61,778 nucleotides of DNA, taken from NCBI GenBank assembly GCA_938041035.1, contig CALHYX010000053.1, forward strand, positions 1 through 61,778, read 5' to 3'. The notes under the pieces are model-generated. The model saw only the letters and a program-made list of their open reading frames with translations. It was not told the origin of the DNA and ran no database searches. Within the stretch, counting starts at the first letter, position 1, and every line of letters starts with the position of its first letter. This stretch comes from an uncultured Acidimicrobiales bacterium (GTDB lineage Bacteria; Actinomycetota; Acidimicrobiia; Acidimicrobiales; SHLQ01). A program made the position numbers and the translations under genes. Shown here in pieces: positions 8,768 to 17,646 of this stretch.

Positions 8768-9967
8768 ATGGCACTTCAGGGCACCATCGAATCCTTCGCC
8801 CTCCCCGACGTACTGCGCCTTCTGGCCGGCAGCAAGAAGACCGGTCGCCTGCGGGTGAGCGGCGAGCGCGGCACGGCGAGCATCTGGACCGACGCCGGTG
8901 CGATCTCGGGCAGCGAGCTGATCGCTCCCGGGAGCCACAGCAGCGACACCCACGCCGATGTGCTCTTCCAGGTGCTGCGCTTCGAGACCGGTTCGTTCAT
9001 CTTTGAGAACGAAGCCACCGCTCCCAGCCCGTCGGCGACCAACACGCCGACCGACCTTGTCCTGGCCGATGCCGAGGGCAAGCTCGCCGAGTGGAAGATG
9101 ATCACCGAAGTTGTTCCCGACATCGATTGCTGGGTGACTCTGGTCCCCGAGCTCAGCGACGGTTCGGTCAAGATCGAAAAGGCCGTCTGGCGCCAGATCG
9201 TGATCGTTGGTTCCGGGTCCTCAATCCGTGAGATGGGTGCAAAGCTCGAACGCGATGAGCTGAGCATCATGCGGGCGGTTAAAGAGCTGGTGGAGCGGGG
9301 CCTCGTTGATGTCAACGACACCCCTGCTCCGCCAGCCGCTTCCCCCGAGCCCGACGTGGCGATGACCGAAGACTTCACCCCCGAGCCCTTCGGTGCCGCC
9401 GACGAATTTTCGGCCGCCCCACCTCCGCCGCCCGCGGACGAATTCAACACCGACGATCTGTTCGAGGCGCCCCCGGTCGACTACGCCGCCGAGGAAGAAA
9501 TCCCCGAGCCGGTCCCGGCCAGCGCTTCGGACTTCCTAGCCGCTCCGGCCCCGGCCAGCGCCTCGGACTTCCTCGCCGATCCTGCTCCTTCGGCCGACTT
9601 CTTCTCCGAAGGCGGCGACGACATCATCGCCGAGCCCGCTGTCGCTGCGCCCCAGGCCGACTTCTTGTCCGACCCGGTTGGTGCGGCCCCGCAGGCCGAC
9701 TTCTTGTCCGACCCGGCTGGCGCTGCGCCCCAGGCCGACTTCCTGTCGGATCCGAGCGGTCTTCCCGCCGACGACGGCAACGGCGATGCATCGGAAATGG
9801 CTCGTCAACTCGCCAACCTGAACCCGGCTGCGGCCAAGGCGGTCGCTCAGGCCGTGCGGGCCACGACCGTTGAGGAGCGCGACGCCGCCCTGGCCATCGC
9901 CGAAGCCGAGGACTCCTCGGTCAACCGTGGGCTGCTGCTCCGGTTCCTCGGTTCCAACAACTCCTGA
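8768..9967 (+). CDS. DUF4388 (PATAN-type) domain protein with repeat tail
   Basis: A 399-aa protein. Residues 1-~85 (MALQGTIESFALPDVLRLL ... GRLRVSGERGTASIWTDAG) are a DUF4388 domain, a module found in bacterial regulators and motility-associated proteins. Residues ~95-175 look like a winged-helix-type domain (EMGAKLERDELSIMRAVKELVERGLVDV). A long acidic Pro/Ala-rich linker follows, with three copies of a 13-aa repeat (APQADFLSDP core), then a short helical C-terminus. GGAG with 8-nt spacing precedes the ATG. The next gene is a prepilin peptidase, so a pilus or surface-polarity role is possible but inferred only from adjacency. Confidence 0.88.
   Translation: MALQGTIESFALPDVLRLLAGSKKTGRLRVSGERGTASIWTDAGAISGSELIAPGSHSSDTHADVLFQVLRFETGSFIFENEATAPSPSATNTPTDLVLADAEGKLAEWKMITEVVPDIDCWVTLVPELSDGSVKIEKAVWRQIVIVGSGSSIREMGAKLERDELSIMRAVKELVERGLVDVNDTPAPPAASPEPDVAMTEDFTPEPFGAADEFSAAPPPPPADEFNTDDLFEAPPVDYAAEEEIPEPVPASASDFLAAPAPASASDFLADPAPSADFFSEGGDDIIAEPAVAAPQADFLSDPVGAAPQADFLSDPAGAAPQADFLSDPSGLPADDGNGDASEMARQLANLNPAAAKAVAQAVRATTVEERDAALAIAEAEDSSVNRGLLLRFLGSNNS
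9644..9760 (+). repeat. Three 39-bp in-frame repeats (13-aa units)
   Basis: Three consecutive 39-bp units, at 9644-9682, 9683-9721 and 9722-9760, encode AAPQADFLSDPxG. They lie in the linker of the DUF4388 protein and are nearly identical, so they are a recent expansion or kept uniform by recombination. Confidence 0.85.
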
Positions 9968-9975
9968 CCGGTCCC

Positions 9976-9998
9976 GGCGGGGCCCTTGCGGCCCCGCC
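9976..9998 (+). terminator. Strong GC hairpin between DUF4388 gene and pilD
   Basis: GGCGGGGCC pairs with GGCCCCGCC across a 5-nt loop, 8 nt after the stop of the DUF4388 gene. There is no T-tract, so it is either a weak/T-less terminator or an RNA-stabilising hairpin. Confidence 0.45.
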
Positions 9999-10022
9999 CG
10001 ACAACCGGTTGGATGATCCCGT

Positions 10023-11039
10023 ATGAGTGATCTCGTCCTTTCCCTGCTGCTCGCCCTCGCCGGCTTGTTTGCGGGGTCGTTCGCGTCGATGGGCGTACAC
10101 CGTCTCGCCGACCCGAACGTCAAGCTGTACGACCCGGGACCCCGGTGCCCACAGTGCCTGGCCTCGCTCGGCATCGGTGAGCAGATCCCGTTGGTGTCCT
10201 GGCTCCGCCAGGGTCGGCGCTGTCGTCATTGCGACGATTCGATCACGTGGGTGTACCCGGCGGTCGAAATCGTGACCGCCGCGCTGTGGGCCCTCGCCGC
10301 GCTGCGCTTCGGCGTCTCGTGGGAACTCCCGGCGGTGCTGCTGTTGTCCTGGGCCCTTGTCGTGGCTTCGGTCACCGATCTGTACGTGTACCTGATTCCC
10401 AACCGGTTGACCTACCGCGTGCTGGGGATCTCGCTGATCTACATGGTCGCGGTCGAACTGACGACCGGTGCCGACGGCCCCCATCTCAGCGCCGCCCTGC
10501 TGTCGATGGTCGTCTACTTCGTGCTGCTCTTCGTTCCCTGGTTGGTCTATCCCCAGGGGATGGGGTTCGGCGACGTTCGACTGGCACTGCCGATGGGGCT
10601 GCACATCGGCTTCGTCGCCGACGGTCGCATTCACGCCGTGCGCGCCGTGTTCATCGCTCTGGTCATCGGGTGTCTTCTCGGCGTGGCCGGCGGTCTCATC
10701 CTGCGCCTCCTGCATCGCAAGGGCATCGAGGTGCTGGTCGATCCGCTCACCATGGATGACCCGGAGCAGGCCAACGGCAACGGGATGGGTCCCGACGCCT
10801 ACGTCGATGAATGGGGTGACCCGCCCGAAGGTGAACACTCCTCGGCGGTGGCCGACTCCGTCGAATCGGTCACCGTGGACACCGAACGCCGGTCCGCCGA
10901 CGACACCGCAACCACCGACGATACCGAGGACACGGCCGAGGACACCGCTGCACCGGCGGGCTTTCCGTTCGGCCCGGCTCTCGCCGTCGGGTGCCTCGCC
11001 GTGATCCTGTACATGGATGTTCTCGCCCCCGCCATCTGA
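10023..11039 (+). CDS. pilD: Prepilin peptidase / leader peptidase (A24 family)
   Basis: A 338-aa polytopic membrane aspartic protease that cleaves, and often N-methylates, type IV prepilins and pseudopilins. Two CxxC pairs (C42/C45, C67/C70) form the cytoplasmic zinc site of bifunctional PilD enzymes. The catalytic aspartates are D119 (VTDLYVYLIPN) and D184 (GMGFGDVR). After the core there is an unusual hydrophilic acidic stretch of ~75 residues (DPEQANGNG ... TTDDTEDTAEDT) and then one more hydrophobic segment at the C-terminus. No pilin or pilus ATPase gene is in this window. Confidence 0.92.
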   Translation: MSDLVLSLLLALAGLFAGSFASMGVHRLADPNVKLYDPGPRCPQCLASLGIGEQIPLVSWLRQGRRCRHCDDSITWVYPAVEIVTAALWALAALRFGVSWELPAVLLLSWALVVASVTDLYVYLIPNRLTYRVLGISLIYMVAVELTTGADGPHLSAALLSMVVYFVLLFVPWLVYPQGMGFGDVRLALPMGLHIGFVADGRIHAVRAVFIALVIGCLLGVAGGLILRLLHRKGIEVLVDPLTMDDPEQANGNGMGPDAYVDEWGDPPEGEHSSAVADSVESVTVDTERRSADDTATTDDTEDTAEDTAAPAGFPFGPALAVGCLAVILYMDVLAPAI

Positions 11040-11060
11040 TGGCCCGAGCGGCGCTCGGCG

Positions 11061-11066
11061 TATCCT
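11061..11066 (+). promoter_or_regulatory. -10-like hexamer of a leaderless aroB promoter
   Basis: TATCCT lies 6 nt before the aroB GTG, so transcription would start at or next to the start codon. No Shine-Dalgarno is present. Confidence 0.5.
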
Positions 11067-11072
11067 GAGCTG

Positions 11073-12086
11073 GTGACGACGAACCTCATCACCGTCCCCG
11101 TCGATCTCGGCGACCGCAGCTACGAGGTGCTGGTTGGCCCGGGTGCCCGCACCGCGCTCGCGGCCGTGCTTCCCAACGACGTCGGCCGGGTTGCGGTGAT
11201 CACCCAGTCCAACATTGGTGTCGAGGTTGAACCGGGGGTCGAGAACCGCACGCTCACGATCGCCGACGGTGAAGCGGCGAAAACGCTGGCGACTGTCGGC
11301 GAGCTCTGCAGCGAGCTCGCTCGCTGGGGGTTCTCGCGTCGCGATCTCATCGTCGCCGTCGGCGGCGGGGTCGTCACCGACGTCGCCGGATTCACCGCGG
11401 CTTCCTATCACCGAGGCATCCGGTTCATCTCGGTACCCACGACCCTGCTCGGGCAGATCGACGCCGCCATCGGAGGCAAGACGGGGGTCAATCTCGCCGA
11501 GGGCAAGAACCTCGTCGGTGCGTTCTGGCAACCGACGGCGGTGCTGTGCGATACCGACACGCTCTCCTCGTTGCCCCCGGCGGACTACCGCGCCGGTATG
11601 GGTGAACTGGCGAAGTATCACTTTCTCGGGGGTGGTCGGCTCGATGAACTCCCGCTTCCCGAGCGCGTCGCCGCATCGGTGCGGATCAAGGCCGAGGTGG
11701 TGGCCGCCGACGAACGCGAAGGCGGGCGGCGAGCGATCCTGAACTACGGACACACCCTTGCCCACGCGCTCGAGACGGCCGGGCGGTACGGGCTGCGCCA
11801 CGGGGAAGCGGTTGCCATCGGGCTCGTCTACGCCGCCGAGGTCGCTCACGCCCTCGGCCGCATCGACGCCGATGCGGTGGCCGAACACCGTCGGGTGGTC
11901 GCCGGTTACGACCTCGCGACCACCCTGCCCGCCGGGAGCGATCCCGAGGAACTGGTCGACCTGTTCTCGCGCGACAAGAAGGCGCTCGACGGTGTGACCC
12001 TCGTGCTCGATGGGCCCAACGGCGTGGAGCCGGTCACCGGGATCGATCGCCAGGTGTTGCTGGCGGCGATGGAGCCGCTGCGATGA
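11073..12086 (+). CDS. aroB: 3-dehydroquinate synthase
   Basis: A 337-aa NAD-dependent metalloenzyme of the shikimate pathway, making 3-dehydroquinate from DAHP. Visible motifs: VGGGVVTDVAGFTAASYHRG (NAD/substrate), PTTLLGQIDAAIGGKTGVNL, GKNLVGAFWQP, and the metal-binding region ILNYGHTLAHALE with RHGEAVAIG. Length is slightly shorter than usual (~360), mainly at the N-terminus. The start is GTG, giving VTTNLITVPV. The last 4 nt overlap pepQ (ATGA). It forms one unit with pepQ-efp-nusB, an order common in Gram-positives. Confidence 0.96.
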   Translation: MTTNLITVPVDLGDRSYEVLVGPGARTALAAVLPNDVGRVAVITQSNIGVEVEPGVENRTLTIADGEAAKTLATVGELCSELARWGFSRRDLIVAVGGGVVTDVAGFTAASYHRGIRFISVPTTLLGQIDAAIGGKTGVNLAEGKNLVGAFWQPTAVLCDTDTLSSLPPADYRAGMGELAKYHFLGGGRLDELPLPERVAASVRIKAEVVAADEREGGRRAILNYGHTLAHALETAGRYGLRHGEAVAIGLVYAAEVAHALGRIDADAVAEHRRVVAGYDLATTLPAGSDPEELVDLFSRDKKALDGVTLVLDGPNGVEPVTGIDRQVLLAAMEPLR

Positions 12087-13195
12087 GCGCGTCCTCCTCG
12101 CCCGCGTTGGCTCCGCTCTTGGTCCGAGGCCGTATCGCCGCGCTTCGCTCGACCCTGCTCGATCGCGATCTCGATGCCCTCGTGGTGACCAACCTCACCA
12201 ACGTGCGCTATCTCACAGGCTTTACCGGATCCGCCGGGTTGCTGGCCGTTACGGCCGCCGATGCCGTGTTGTACACCGATGGCCGCTACGCGGTGCAGGC
12301 ACCCGAACAGCTGGAACTCGCCGGTGCCGCAGTGCAGGTCGACAGCGACCAGACCCGCCGGCGCGAGCGGGTCTCCGCTCAGGTCGGCGGCGCTACCCGC
12401 GTCGCCCTGGAAGCCGACAGCGTGACGTGGGCCGCGCAACGGCGGTTCGCCGACTGGTTCTCGGCGTCCGAGCTGGTTGCGTCGAATGGCATCGTCGAGG
12501 CGATGCGCGAAGTGAAAGACGACGCCGAGCTCGCCCGGATCGAACGGGCCGCCCGGATCGCCGACCAAGCGTTGGCCCACGTCATCAGCGATCTGGCGAC
12601 GGGGCGCACCGAGCGATGGATCGCCGACGCGCTCGAGTCCGAGATGCGCCGGCTGGGTGCCACCGGTGCGGCCTACGACACGATCGTGGGCTCGGGTCCC
12701 AACGCGGCGCTGCCTCACGCTCGCCCCACCGACCGGGTGATCGCGACCGGCGATCTGGTCGTGATCGACGTGGGGGCGCTGGTCGAGGGATACCGCAGCG
12801 ATATGACCAGAACGTTCGCCATCGGCGAACCGAGTGCCACCCAGCGCGAGATGCTCGACCTGGTCACCGCCGCGCAGGCGGCAGGCGTCGCGGCCGTCCA
12901 GCCCGGCGAACCCACCTCGGTGGTCGACGACGCCGCCCGCGGTCTGCTCACCGACGCGGGCTGGGGCGACCGATTCGTCCACGGAACGGGCCACGGAGTC
13001 GGGCTCGACATTCACGAGCTGCCGTCCGTCGCGGCGACCGGCACCGCGATCATGGCCCCCGGCCAGGTGATCACCATCGAACCCGGGCTGTACGACAGCG
13101 CCCACGGCGGCGTCCGAGTCGAGGACCTCGTGGTGGTGACCCCGGCCGGGTGCCGTACGCTCTCCACGTCACCCAAAGACCCCGTCATCTCCTGA
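12083..13195 (+). CDS. pepQ: Xaa-Pro aminopeptidase/dipeptidase (M24B)
   Basis: A 370-aa cytoplasmic dimetal peptidase that cleaves X-Pro bonds. The N-terminal creatinase-like domain has [17 protein letters not shown] and YTDGRY. The M24 domain carries all five metal ligands: D229 ([12 protein letters not shown]), D240 (RSDMTRTF), H304 ([12 protein letters not shown]), E333 (TIEPGLY) and E347 (VRVEDLVVV). It sits directly before efp, the usual position of this paralogue. EF-P helps polyproline synthesis, so the two genes both deal with proline-rich proteins. Confidence 0.94.
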   Translation: MSASSSPALAPLLVRGRIAALRSTLLDRDLDALVVTNLTNVRYLTGFTGSAGLLAVTAADAVLYTDGRYAVQAPEQLELAGAAVQVDSDQTRRRERVSAQVGGATRVALEADSVTWAAQRRFADWFSASELVASNGIVEAMREVKDDAELARIERAARIADQALAHVISDLATGRTERWIADALESEMRRLGATGAAYDTIVGSGPNAALPHARPTDRVIATGDLVVIDVGALVEGYRSDMTRTFAIGEPSATQREMLDLVTAAQAAGVAAVQPGEPTSVVDDAARGLLTDAGWGDRFVHGTGHGVGLDIHELPSVAATGTAIMAPGQVITIEPGLYDSAHGGVRVEDLVVVTPAGCRTLSTSPKDPVIS

Positions 13196-13205
13196 AGGGC
13201 CCGAC

Positions 13206-13772
13206 ATGGCAACGATTACGACGAACGACCTCAAGAACGGCATGAGCCTCGACCTCGACGGCGACCTCATGCAGGTGGTCGACTTCCAGCACGTGAAGCC
13301 CGGCAAGGGTCACGCGTTTGTGCGCACCACGCTGAAGAACCAGCGGACGGGCGCCCAGGTCGACCGCACCTTCCGAGCCGGCGAAAAGGTGGAACGCGCG
13401 GTCATCGACAAGCGCGACATGCAGTTTCTGTACCGCGATGGCACCGCATACGTGTTCATGGACAACTCGACCTATGACCAGATCAACGTCGAACCCGAGA
13501 CGCTCGGCGATGCGGCGGACTACCTCAAGGAGTCCGACAGCGCGGTGTTGTTGATGTACGGCGACGAGGTGGTCGGCGTCGATCTCCCCGCCGCGGTGGT
13601 GCTGACCATCGCCGAAACCGAGCCGGGCGTTCAGGGCGACCGCGTGTCGGGAGCTTCGAAGCCGGCGACCCTCGAGACCGGCAAGGTGGTCAACGTGCCG
13701 CTGTTCGTCAACCCGGGCGAAGCGATCAAGGTCGACACCCGCACAGGTGACTACATCAGTCGTGCCGGATGA
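13206..13772 (+). CDS. efp: Elongation factor P
   Basis: A 188-aa translation factor that binds between the P and E sites and relieves stalling at polyproline. It has a KOW-like N-terminal domain and two OB domains. The tip residue is K34 in [10 protein letters not shown], the position modified in many bacteria; no modification enzyme is in the window. The C-terminus ends [10 protein letters not shown], typical of the family. GAAGGG precedes the ATG. Proline-rich proteins nearby, such as the PBP tail at 54.9 kb, would be clients. It overlaps nusB by 4 nt. Confidence 0.97.
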   Translation: MATITTNDLKNGMSLDLDGDLMQVVDFQHVKPGKGHAFVRTTLKNQRTGAQVDRTFRAGEKVERAVIDKRDMQFLYRDGTAYVFMDNSTYDQINVEPETLGDAADYLKESDSAVLLMYGDEVVGVDLPAAVVLTIAETEPGVQGDRVSGASKPATLETGKVVNVPLFVNPGEAIKVDTRTGDYISRAG

Positions 13773-14182
13773 GCGATGCCAAACTTCCGCTCGTCGGCTC
13801 GCGCAGCGAGGCTCGCGAGACCGCATTGGCGGTGTTGTACGAAGCCGAGATCAACGCCGCGGCGGCCGCGGACACGCTCGCCGGCCAGGCCGTTGCCGTG
13901 GAGGACTATCCGACCGAGCTGATTCTCGGGGTCGGTGAACACCTCGAGCGCATCGATGAGGTGCTCGAACAGTTCTCCGATGGGTGGACGGTGAACCGCA
14001 TGCCGGTCATCGACCGACTGATCCTGCGAATCGCCGCGTTTGAGCTCATGCACCGGCCCGATGTCCCCACCGGCGTGATCCTGCACGAGGCGGTGGAGTT
14101 GGCGACCCGCTACAGCACGGAGAAGTCGCCGCCGTTTGTGAACGGACTGCTCGCCGGCATCTCCCGCGATGTGCGGGAGTAG
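13769..14182 (+). CDS. nusB: Transcription antitermination factor NusB
   Basis: A 137-aa all-helical RNA-binding protein that with NusE(S10) binds boxA of rRNA leaders. Recognisable segments: [40 protein letters not shown], and [26 protein letters not shown]. It is translationally coupled to efp (ATGA overlap). A likely boxA target precedes the 16S gene at 60.68 kb. Confidence 0.96.
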   Translation: MSDAKLPLVGSRSEARETALAVLYEAEINAAAAADTLAGQAVAVEDYPTELILGVGEHLERIDEVLEQFSDGWTVNRMPVIDRLILRIAAFELMHRPDVPTGVILHEAVELATRYSTEKSPPFVNGLLAGISRDVRE

Positions 14183-14241
14183 CGAGCGGCGGATCGGTGG
14201 ACTCGCCCGGCCCGCAGGTCCCGCCGCTCACGGAGCCGATG

Positions 14242-14745
14242 ATGTCGGTCGCGGAAGCGGAGCGTAGCGGTTTCACCCTGCGCCCGTGGTTGACCGAGGA
14301 TGCCCCGGCGCTCGTCGCCGCCTGGCACGACCCCGACGTCGCACGGTTCACGGCGGTGCCCGATGACCCCTCGCCGGCGGTGGCCCAACGGTGGATCGCC
14401 GGGTGGGAGCGGCGCCGGGATCAACGTCTCGCCCTCGACCTGGTTATCGGTCGACCGGGTGCCGACGGGCCCGACAGCGTCCTGGGCGAAGTGGGGCTCG
14501 GGCCCTTCTCGAAGCGGCTGGCCACGGCGCACGTCGGCTACTGGGTGCGCAGCGATGCACGAGGATGCGGGATCGCCACGGCTGCGCTCGGCCGGTTGCT
14601 CGAGCACGCGGTGGACCAGCTTCGGATCCCCGGGTTCATCGCGCGGGTGGAACCGGGCAATCCCGCCTCGGAGGTCGTCCTCGATCGGAACGGATTTCGC
14701 GAGACGACACCCGGAGTTTGGGCTCGCGGGGCCGGCCTTCGGTAA
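14242..14745 (+). CDS. GNAT-family N-acetyltransferase
   Basis: A ~167-aa GNAT protein of the RimJ/RimL type. It has the N-terminal FTLRPWLTEDAPALVAAWHDPDV and the acetyl-CoA loop VRSDARGCGIATAALGRLLEHA, a variant of R/QxxGxG/A. The C-terminal VEPGNPASEVVLDRNGF is the RimJ/RimL 'N..S..V..K.GF' signature. I prefer ATG 14242 because GGAG lies 6 nt upstream; GTG 14197 would add 15 residues without similarity. The substrate cannot be told from sequence. The gene ends ~40 bp before the pyr promoter. Confidence 0.85.
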   Translation: MSVAEAERSGFTLRPWLTEDAPALVAAWHDPDVARFTAVPDDPSPAVAQRWIAGWERRRDQRLALDLVIGRPGADGPDSVLGEVGLGPFSKRLATAHVGYWVRSDARGCGIATAALGRLLEHAVDQLRIPGFIARVEPGNPASEVVLDRNGFRETTPGVWARGAGLR

Positions 14746-14785
14746 AATTCTCCGGCCCGCCGCGGTTCGCGCCCGCTGGCTTTGC

Positions 14786-14791
14786 TAGGTT
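14786..14791 (+). promoter_or_regulatory. -10-like hexamer of the pyr operon
   Basis: TAGGTT, the -10-like hexamer seen before several genes here, lies ~22 nt upstream of the PyrR-loop motif. The predicted start near 14798 would give a leader of about 50 nt before the pyrR ATG. No convincing -35 is seen. Confidence 0.5.
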
Positions 14792-14812
14792 CGGATCTCG
14801 ACCGTGAAGCGG

Positions 14813-14834
14813 GTTCTGTGAGGCCCGTACGGAC
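14813..14834 (+). promoter_or_regulatory. PyrR-binding loop in pyr leader RNA
   Basis: GTTC and GGAC can pair around a loop containing TGTGAGGC. UCUGUGAGGC closely matches the conserved PyrR-recognition loop of pyr leader RNAs as I recall it (CCnGnGAGG-type). It lies 5 nt upstream of the AGAGG ribosome binding site of pyrR, the placement expected for the translational repression described in mycobacteria. UMP-bound PyrR would stabilise this hairpin. Confidence 0.72.
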
Positions 14835-14849
14835 GAGCAGAGGTACGTG

Positions 14850-15416
14850 ATGGCAGAACGTGAACGTCGAATGTCGCCCCCGTTTGGGGGCGTTTTTCTT
14901 GCCCGCAGTGAGGTGTTGTCCGAGTCGGACATGACCCGAGCCCTCCGGCGCATCGCCCACGAGATCATCGAGGCCAACCACGGGCTCGACGACGTCGTCC
15001 TCGTGGGCCTGCAAACCGGTGGCATCTGGCTGGCCGAGGCCGTCGCCAGCCACCTTGCGGAGATCGAAGGGGTTCAGCCGCCGGTCGGGACCATCGATGT
15101 GGCCCTGTACCGCGACGACATCGGCCTCCGCCCGGTCATGCCCGAAGCCGTCACCCACATACCGGTGGACCTCACGAACAAGGTGGTGGTGCTGGTCGAC
15201 GACGTGTTGTTTACCGGCCGCACGATTCGGGCCGCCCTCGACGCGGTGACCGATTTCGGCCGGCCGCGAGCGGTGCAGCTCGCCGTCATGATCGACCGGG
15301 GCCACCGCGAACTGCCGATCCGGCCGGACTTCGTGGGCAAGAACCTGCCCACCAAGCGCAGCGAAGCGGTGGACGTCCACCGTGGTGGCGTCGATATCGG
15401 GGAGGTGCAGAAGTGA
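14850..15416 (+). CDS. pyrR: PyrR: pyr operon regulator / uracil phosphoribosyltransferase
   Basis: A 188-aa bifunctional PyrR that senses UMP/UTP and PRPP, binds pyr leader RNA and can convert uracil to UMP. Family segments: [32 protein letters not shown], the PRPP loop [18 protein letters not shown], and [27 protein letters not shown] 14850 has AGAGG 6 nt upstream. Homology begins only near [11 protein letters not shown], so GTG 14913 is an alternative start without a Shine-Dalgarno. With the upstream start, a terminator hairpin lies inside codons 9-17. It overlaps pyrB by 4 nt. Confidence 0.93.
   Translation: MAERERRMSPPFGGVFLARSEVLSESDMTRALRRIAHEIIEANHGLDDVVLVGLQTGGIWLAEAVASHLAEIEGVQPPVGTIDVALYRDDIGLRPVMPEAVTHIPVDLTNKVVVLVDDVLFTGRTIRAALDAVTDFGRPRAVQLAVMIDRGHRELPIRPDFVGKNLPTKRSEAVDVHRGGVDIGEVQK
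14875..14900 (+). terminator. Intrinsic terminator (attenuator) inside the 5' end of pyrR
   Basis: CGCCCCC pairs perfectly with GGGGGCG (14886-14892) across the 4-nt loop GTTT and is followed by TTTTTCTT. This is the clearest rho-independent terminator in the window. It lies downstream of the PyrR-binding loop and within the reading frame opened by ATG 14850. It probably attenuates pyr transcription when the start of pyrR is not being translated. Confidence 0.82.
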
Positions 15417-16348
15417 CCAACCATCTGCTCTCCATCGAAGAACTCGGCGCCGACGGGATTCGCGAAGTCCTCCAGCTTTCCCACACCTTCGTCGAAGTTT
15501 CGGCGCGGGCGATCCCGCGGGTGCCGGCGCTGCGGGGCAAGACGCTGGCATGGCTGTTCTACGAGGACTCGACCCGCACCCGGCTCTCGTTTGAGACGGC
15601 GGCCAAGCGACTCTCGGCCGACACGATGAACTTCAGCGTCGGGTCGTCCTCGGTGAACAAGGGCGAGTCGCTGCGCGACACCGTCGAGACCATCTCGGCG
15701 ATGGGCGTCGACTGCATCGTGGTGCGGCACGGTTCGTCCGGGGTGCCCTGGCGCATCCGCGAGTGGACCGACGCTTCGGTCATCAACGCCGGCGACGGTT
15801 GGCATCAGCACCCCACCCAGGCGCTTCTCGACTGTTTCACCATCGAACAGCGACTCGGTCCCCTCGATGGGCGCCACGTCGCCATCGTGGGCGACATCAA
15901 GCACTCACGGGTGGCGCGCAGCAACGTCGAGGCCTTCACCGCCCTCGGAGCCGACGTCACGCTCGTGGGGCCGCGCACGCTCCTGCCGCCATCGCTCGAC
16001 GGGTGGCCCTGCAAGGTTTCCCACGACCTCGACGCCGTCGTGCCGTCCGCCGACGTGGTGTATCTGCTGCGCATGCAGAACGAACGCATGAACGAAGCCC
16101 TGGTGCCCTCGATGCGGGAGTACTCCATGGGGTACGGCATGACGATGGAGCGGGTCGGCGCGCTCGCCGACCACGCCCTGGTGATGCACCCCGGACCCAT
16201 GAACCGAGGGGTCGAGATCGCCCCCGAGGTCGCCGACCTCGACCGGGCCGTCATGGTCGATCAGGTCCGAAACGGGGTCGCCGTCCGGATGGCGGTGCTC
16301 TATTTGTTGTTGGGTTCCGGAGTGGAACTACCCGTGGAGGGTGTCTGA
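15413..16348 (+). CDS. pyrB: Aspartate carbamoyltransferase, catalytic chain
   Basis: A 311-aa enzyme joining carbamoyl phosphate and aspartate, the committed step of UMP synthesis. The carbamoyl-phosphate loop is [13 protein letters not shown], the family signature [11 protein letters not shown] follows, and [10 protein letters not shown] lies near residue 145. The second domain has [13 protein letters not shown] and the aspartate-binding loop [12 protein letters not shown]. There is no pyrI, so regulation probably rests on PyrR. GTG start overlaps pyrR by 4 nt; stop overlaps pyrC by 1 nt. Confidence 0.97.
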   Translation: MTNHLLSIEELGADGIREVLQLSHTFVEVSARAIPRVPALRGKTLAWLFYEDSTRTRLSFETAAKRLSADTMNFSVGSSSVNKGESLRDTVETISAMGVDCIVVRHGSSGVPWRIREWTDASVINAGDGWHQHPTQALLDCFTIEQRLGPLDGRHVAIVGDIKHSRVARSNVEAFTALGADVTLVGPRTLLPPSLDGWPCKVSHDLDAVVPSADVVYLLRMQNERMNEALVPSMREYSMGYGMTMERVGALADHALVMHPGPMNRGVEIAPEVADLDRAVMVDQVRNGVAVRMAVLYLLLGSGVELPVEGV

Positions 16349-17646
16349 TGAACGCTGATCTGGTCATTCGGGGCGGCCGGGTGGTCGACGCCACCGGCGA
16401 ACGCCGCACCGACGTGGCGATAGCCGATGGCGTCATCGTCGACGTCGGCGACGATCTCGCCGGCGACCGGGTCCTGGAGGCGGACGGCTGTGTCGTGTCC
16501 CCGGGCTTCGTCGACCTCCACGCCCACCTGCGCCAACCCGGCAAGGAGGATGCCGAAACCATCGCCACCGGCGCCCGCGGCGCTGCGCTCGGCGGATTCA
16601 CCGCCGTCGTCGCCATGCCGAACACCGACCCGTGCATGGACACCGCCGCCGTTATCCGCGAGGTGCTCGACCTCGCCGACGGCGCCGCCTGTGAGGTGGT
16701 GCCATCGGCCGCGATAACCGTCGGTCGAGCCGGGGAGCACCTCAGCCCCATGGCCGAACTCGCCCAGCTCGGCGTTCGTATGTTCACCGACGACGGCACC
16801 GGGGTACAGGACGACCGGCTCATGAAGCGGGCGCTCGAATACTCGAGCGGACTGGCACCGTTCACCGACGGGGCATCGGTCACCCTGGCCCAGCACTGCG
16901 AGGTCGATTCGTTGTCCGAGGGCGGCTTCATGCACGAAGGGGCATGGTCGTCCAAGCTCGGCATCCCCGGTCAACCGGCCGAGGCCGAGGACCTGATGGT
17001 CATGCGCGACATCGCCCTGGCCCGCGCCACCGGGGCCCGGGTGCATTTCCAACACCTGTCCACGGCCGGTTCGGTCGAACTCGTCCGCCGGGCCAAGGCC
17101 TCGGGTCTGCCCGTCACGGCCGAGGCGACGACCCATCACTTCACCCTGACCGATGCGGCCTGCGCCGGCTATGACCCGGTCTTCAAGGTGCACCCACCCC
17201 TGCGAACCGATACCGACGTCGCCGCGGTGAAGGCGGGGTTGATCGACGGCACCATCGACGCCATCGCCACCGATCACGCGCCGCACACCCGGCACGACAA
17301 GGAAAAGCCGTTCGACCAGGCGCCGCCGGGCATGCTCGGGCTCGAATCCGCCCTGGCGCTCGCCCTGACCGAGCTCGACCTTCCGCTGCCCCAGCTGATC
17401 GCCCGCATGTCGTGGCAGCCCGCTCGGATCGCCGGCATCGACGACCGTCACGGTGGGCCCGTCGCCGTGGGTCGCCCGGCCAACCTCACCGTGTTCGACC
17501 CGGCCCAGGTGTGGACGATCTCGGGAGAGGCCATGGCATCAAAGTCCGACAACTGTCCCTACGAAGGCCGGGAGGTGCGCGGTCGGGTTCGCCACACCGT
17601 GACCGCCGGCGAAGCAGTCGTGATCGACGGAGAGGTACAACGGTGA
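16348..17646 (+). CDS. pyrC: Dihydroorotase (class I)
   Basis: A 432-aa zinc amidohydrolase cyclising carbamoyl-aspartate to dihydroorotate. Metal motifs: DLHAHLRQPG (HxH) near residue 60, a histidine in LAQHCEV, a histidine in VHFQHLST, and ATDHAPH with the catalytic Asp. AAALGGFTAVVAMPNTDP-like and PFDQAPPGMLGLE segments are typical of PyrC class I. The frame is open far upstream inside pyrB, but homology starts at [17 protein letters not shown] 16348 overlaps the pyrB stop and has GGAGGG upstream. Confidence 0.97.
   Translation: MNADLVIRGGRVVDATGERRTDVAIADGVIVDVGDDLAGDRVLEADGCVVSPGFVDLHAHLRQPGKEDAETIATGARGAALGGFTAVVAMPNTDPCMDTAAVIREVLDLADGAACEVVPSAAITVGRAGEHLSPMAELAQLGVRMFTDDGTGVQDDRLMKRALEYSSGLAPFTDGASVTLAQHCEVDSLSEGGFMHEGAWSSKLGIPGQPAEAEDLMVMRDIALARATGARVHFQHLSTAGSVELVRRAKASGLPVTAEATTHHFTLTDAACAGYDPVFKVHPPLRTDTDVAAVKAGLIDGTIDAIATDHAPHTRHDKEKPFDQAPPGMLGLESALALALTELDLPLPQLIARMSWQPARIAGIDDRHGGPVAVGRPANLTVFDPAQVWTISGEAMASKSDNCPYEGREVRGRVRHTVTAGEAVVIDGEVQR

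Noticed and set aside
9921..11888. 655-codon minus-strand open frame over pilD/aroB
   Set aside because: Antisense shadow with low-complexity translation.
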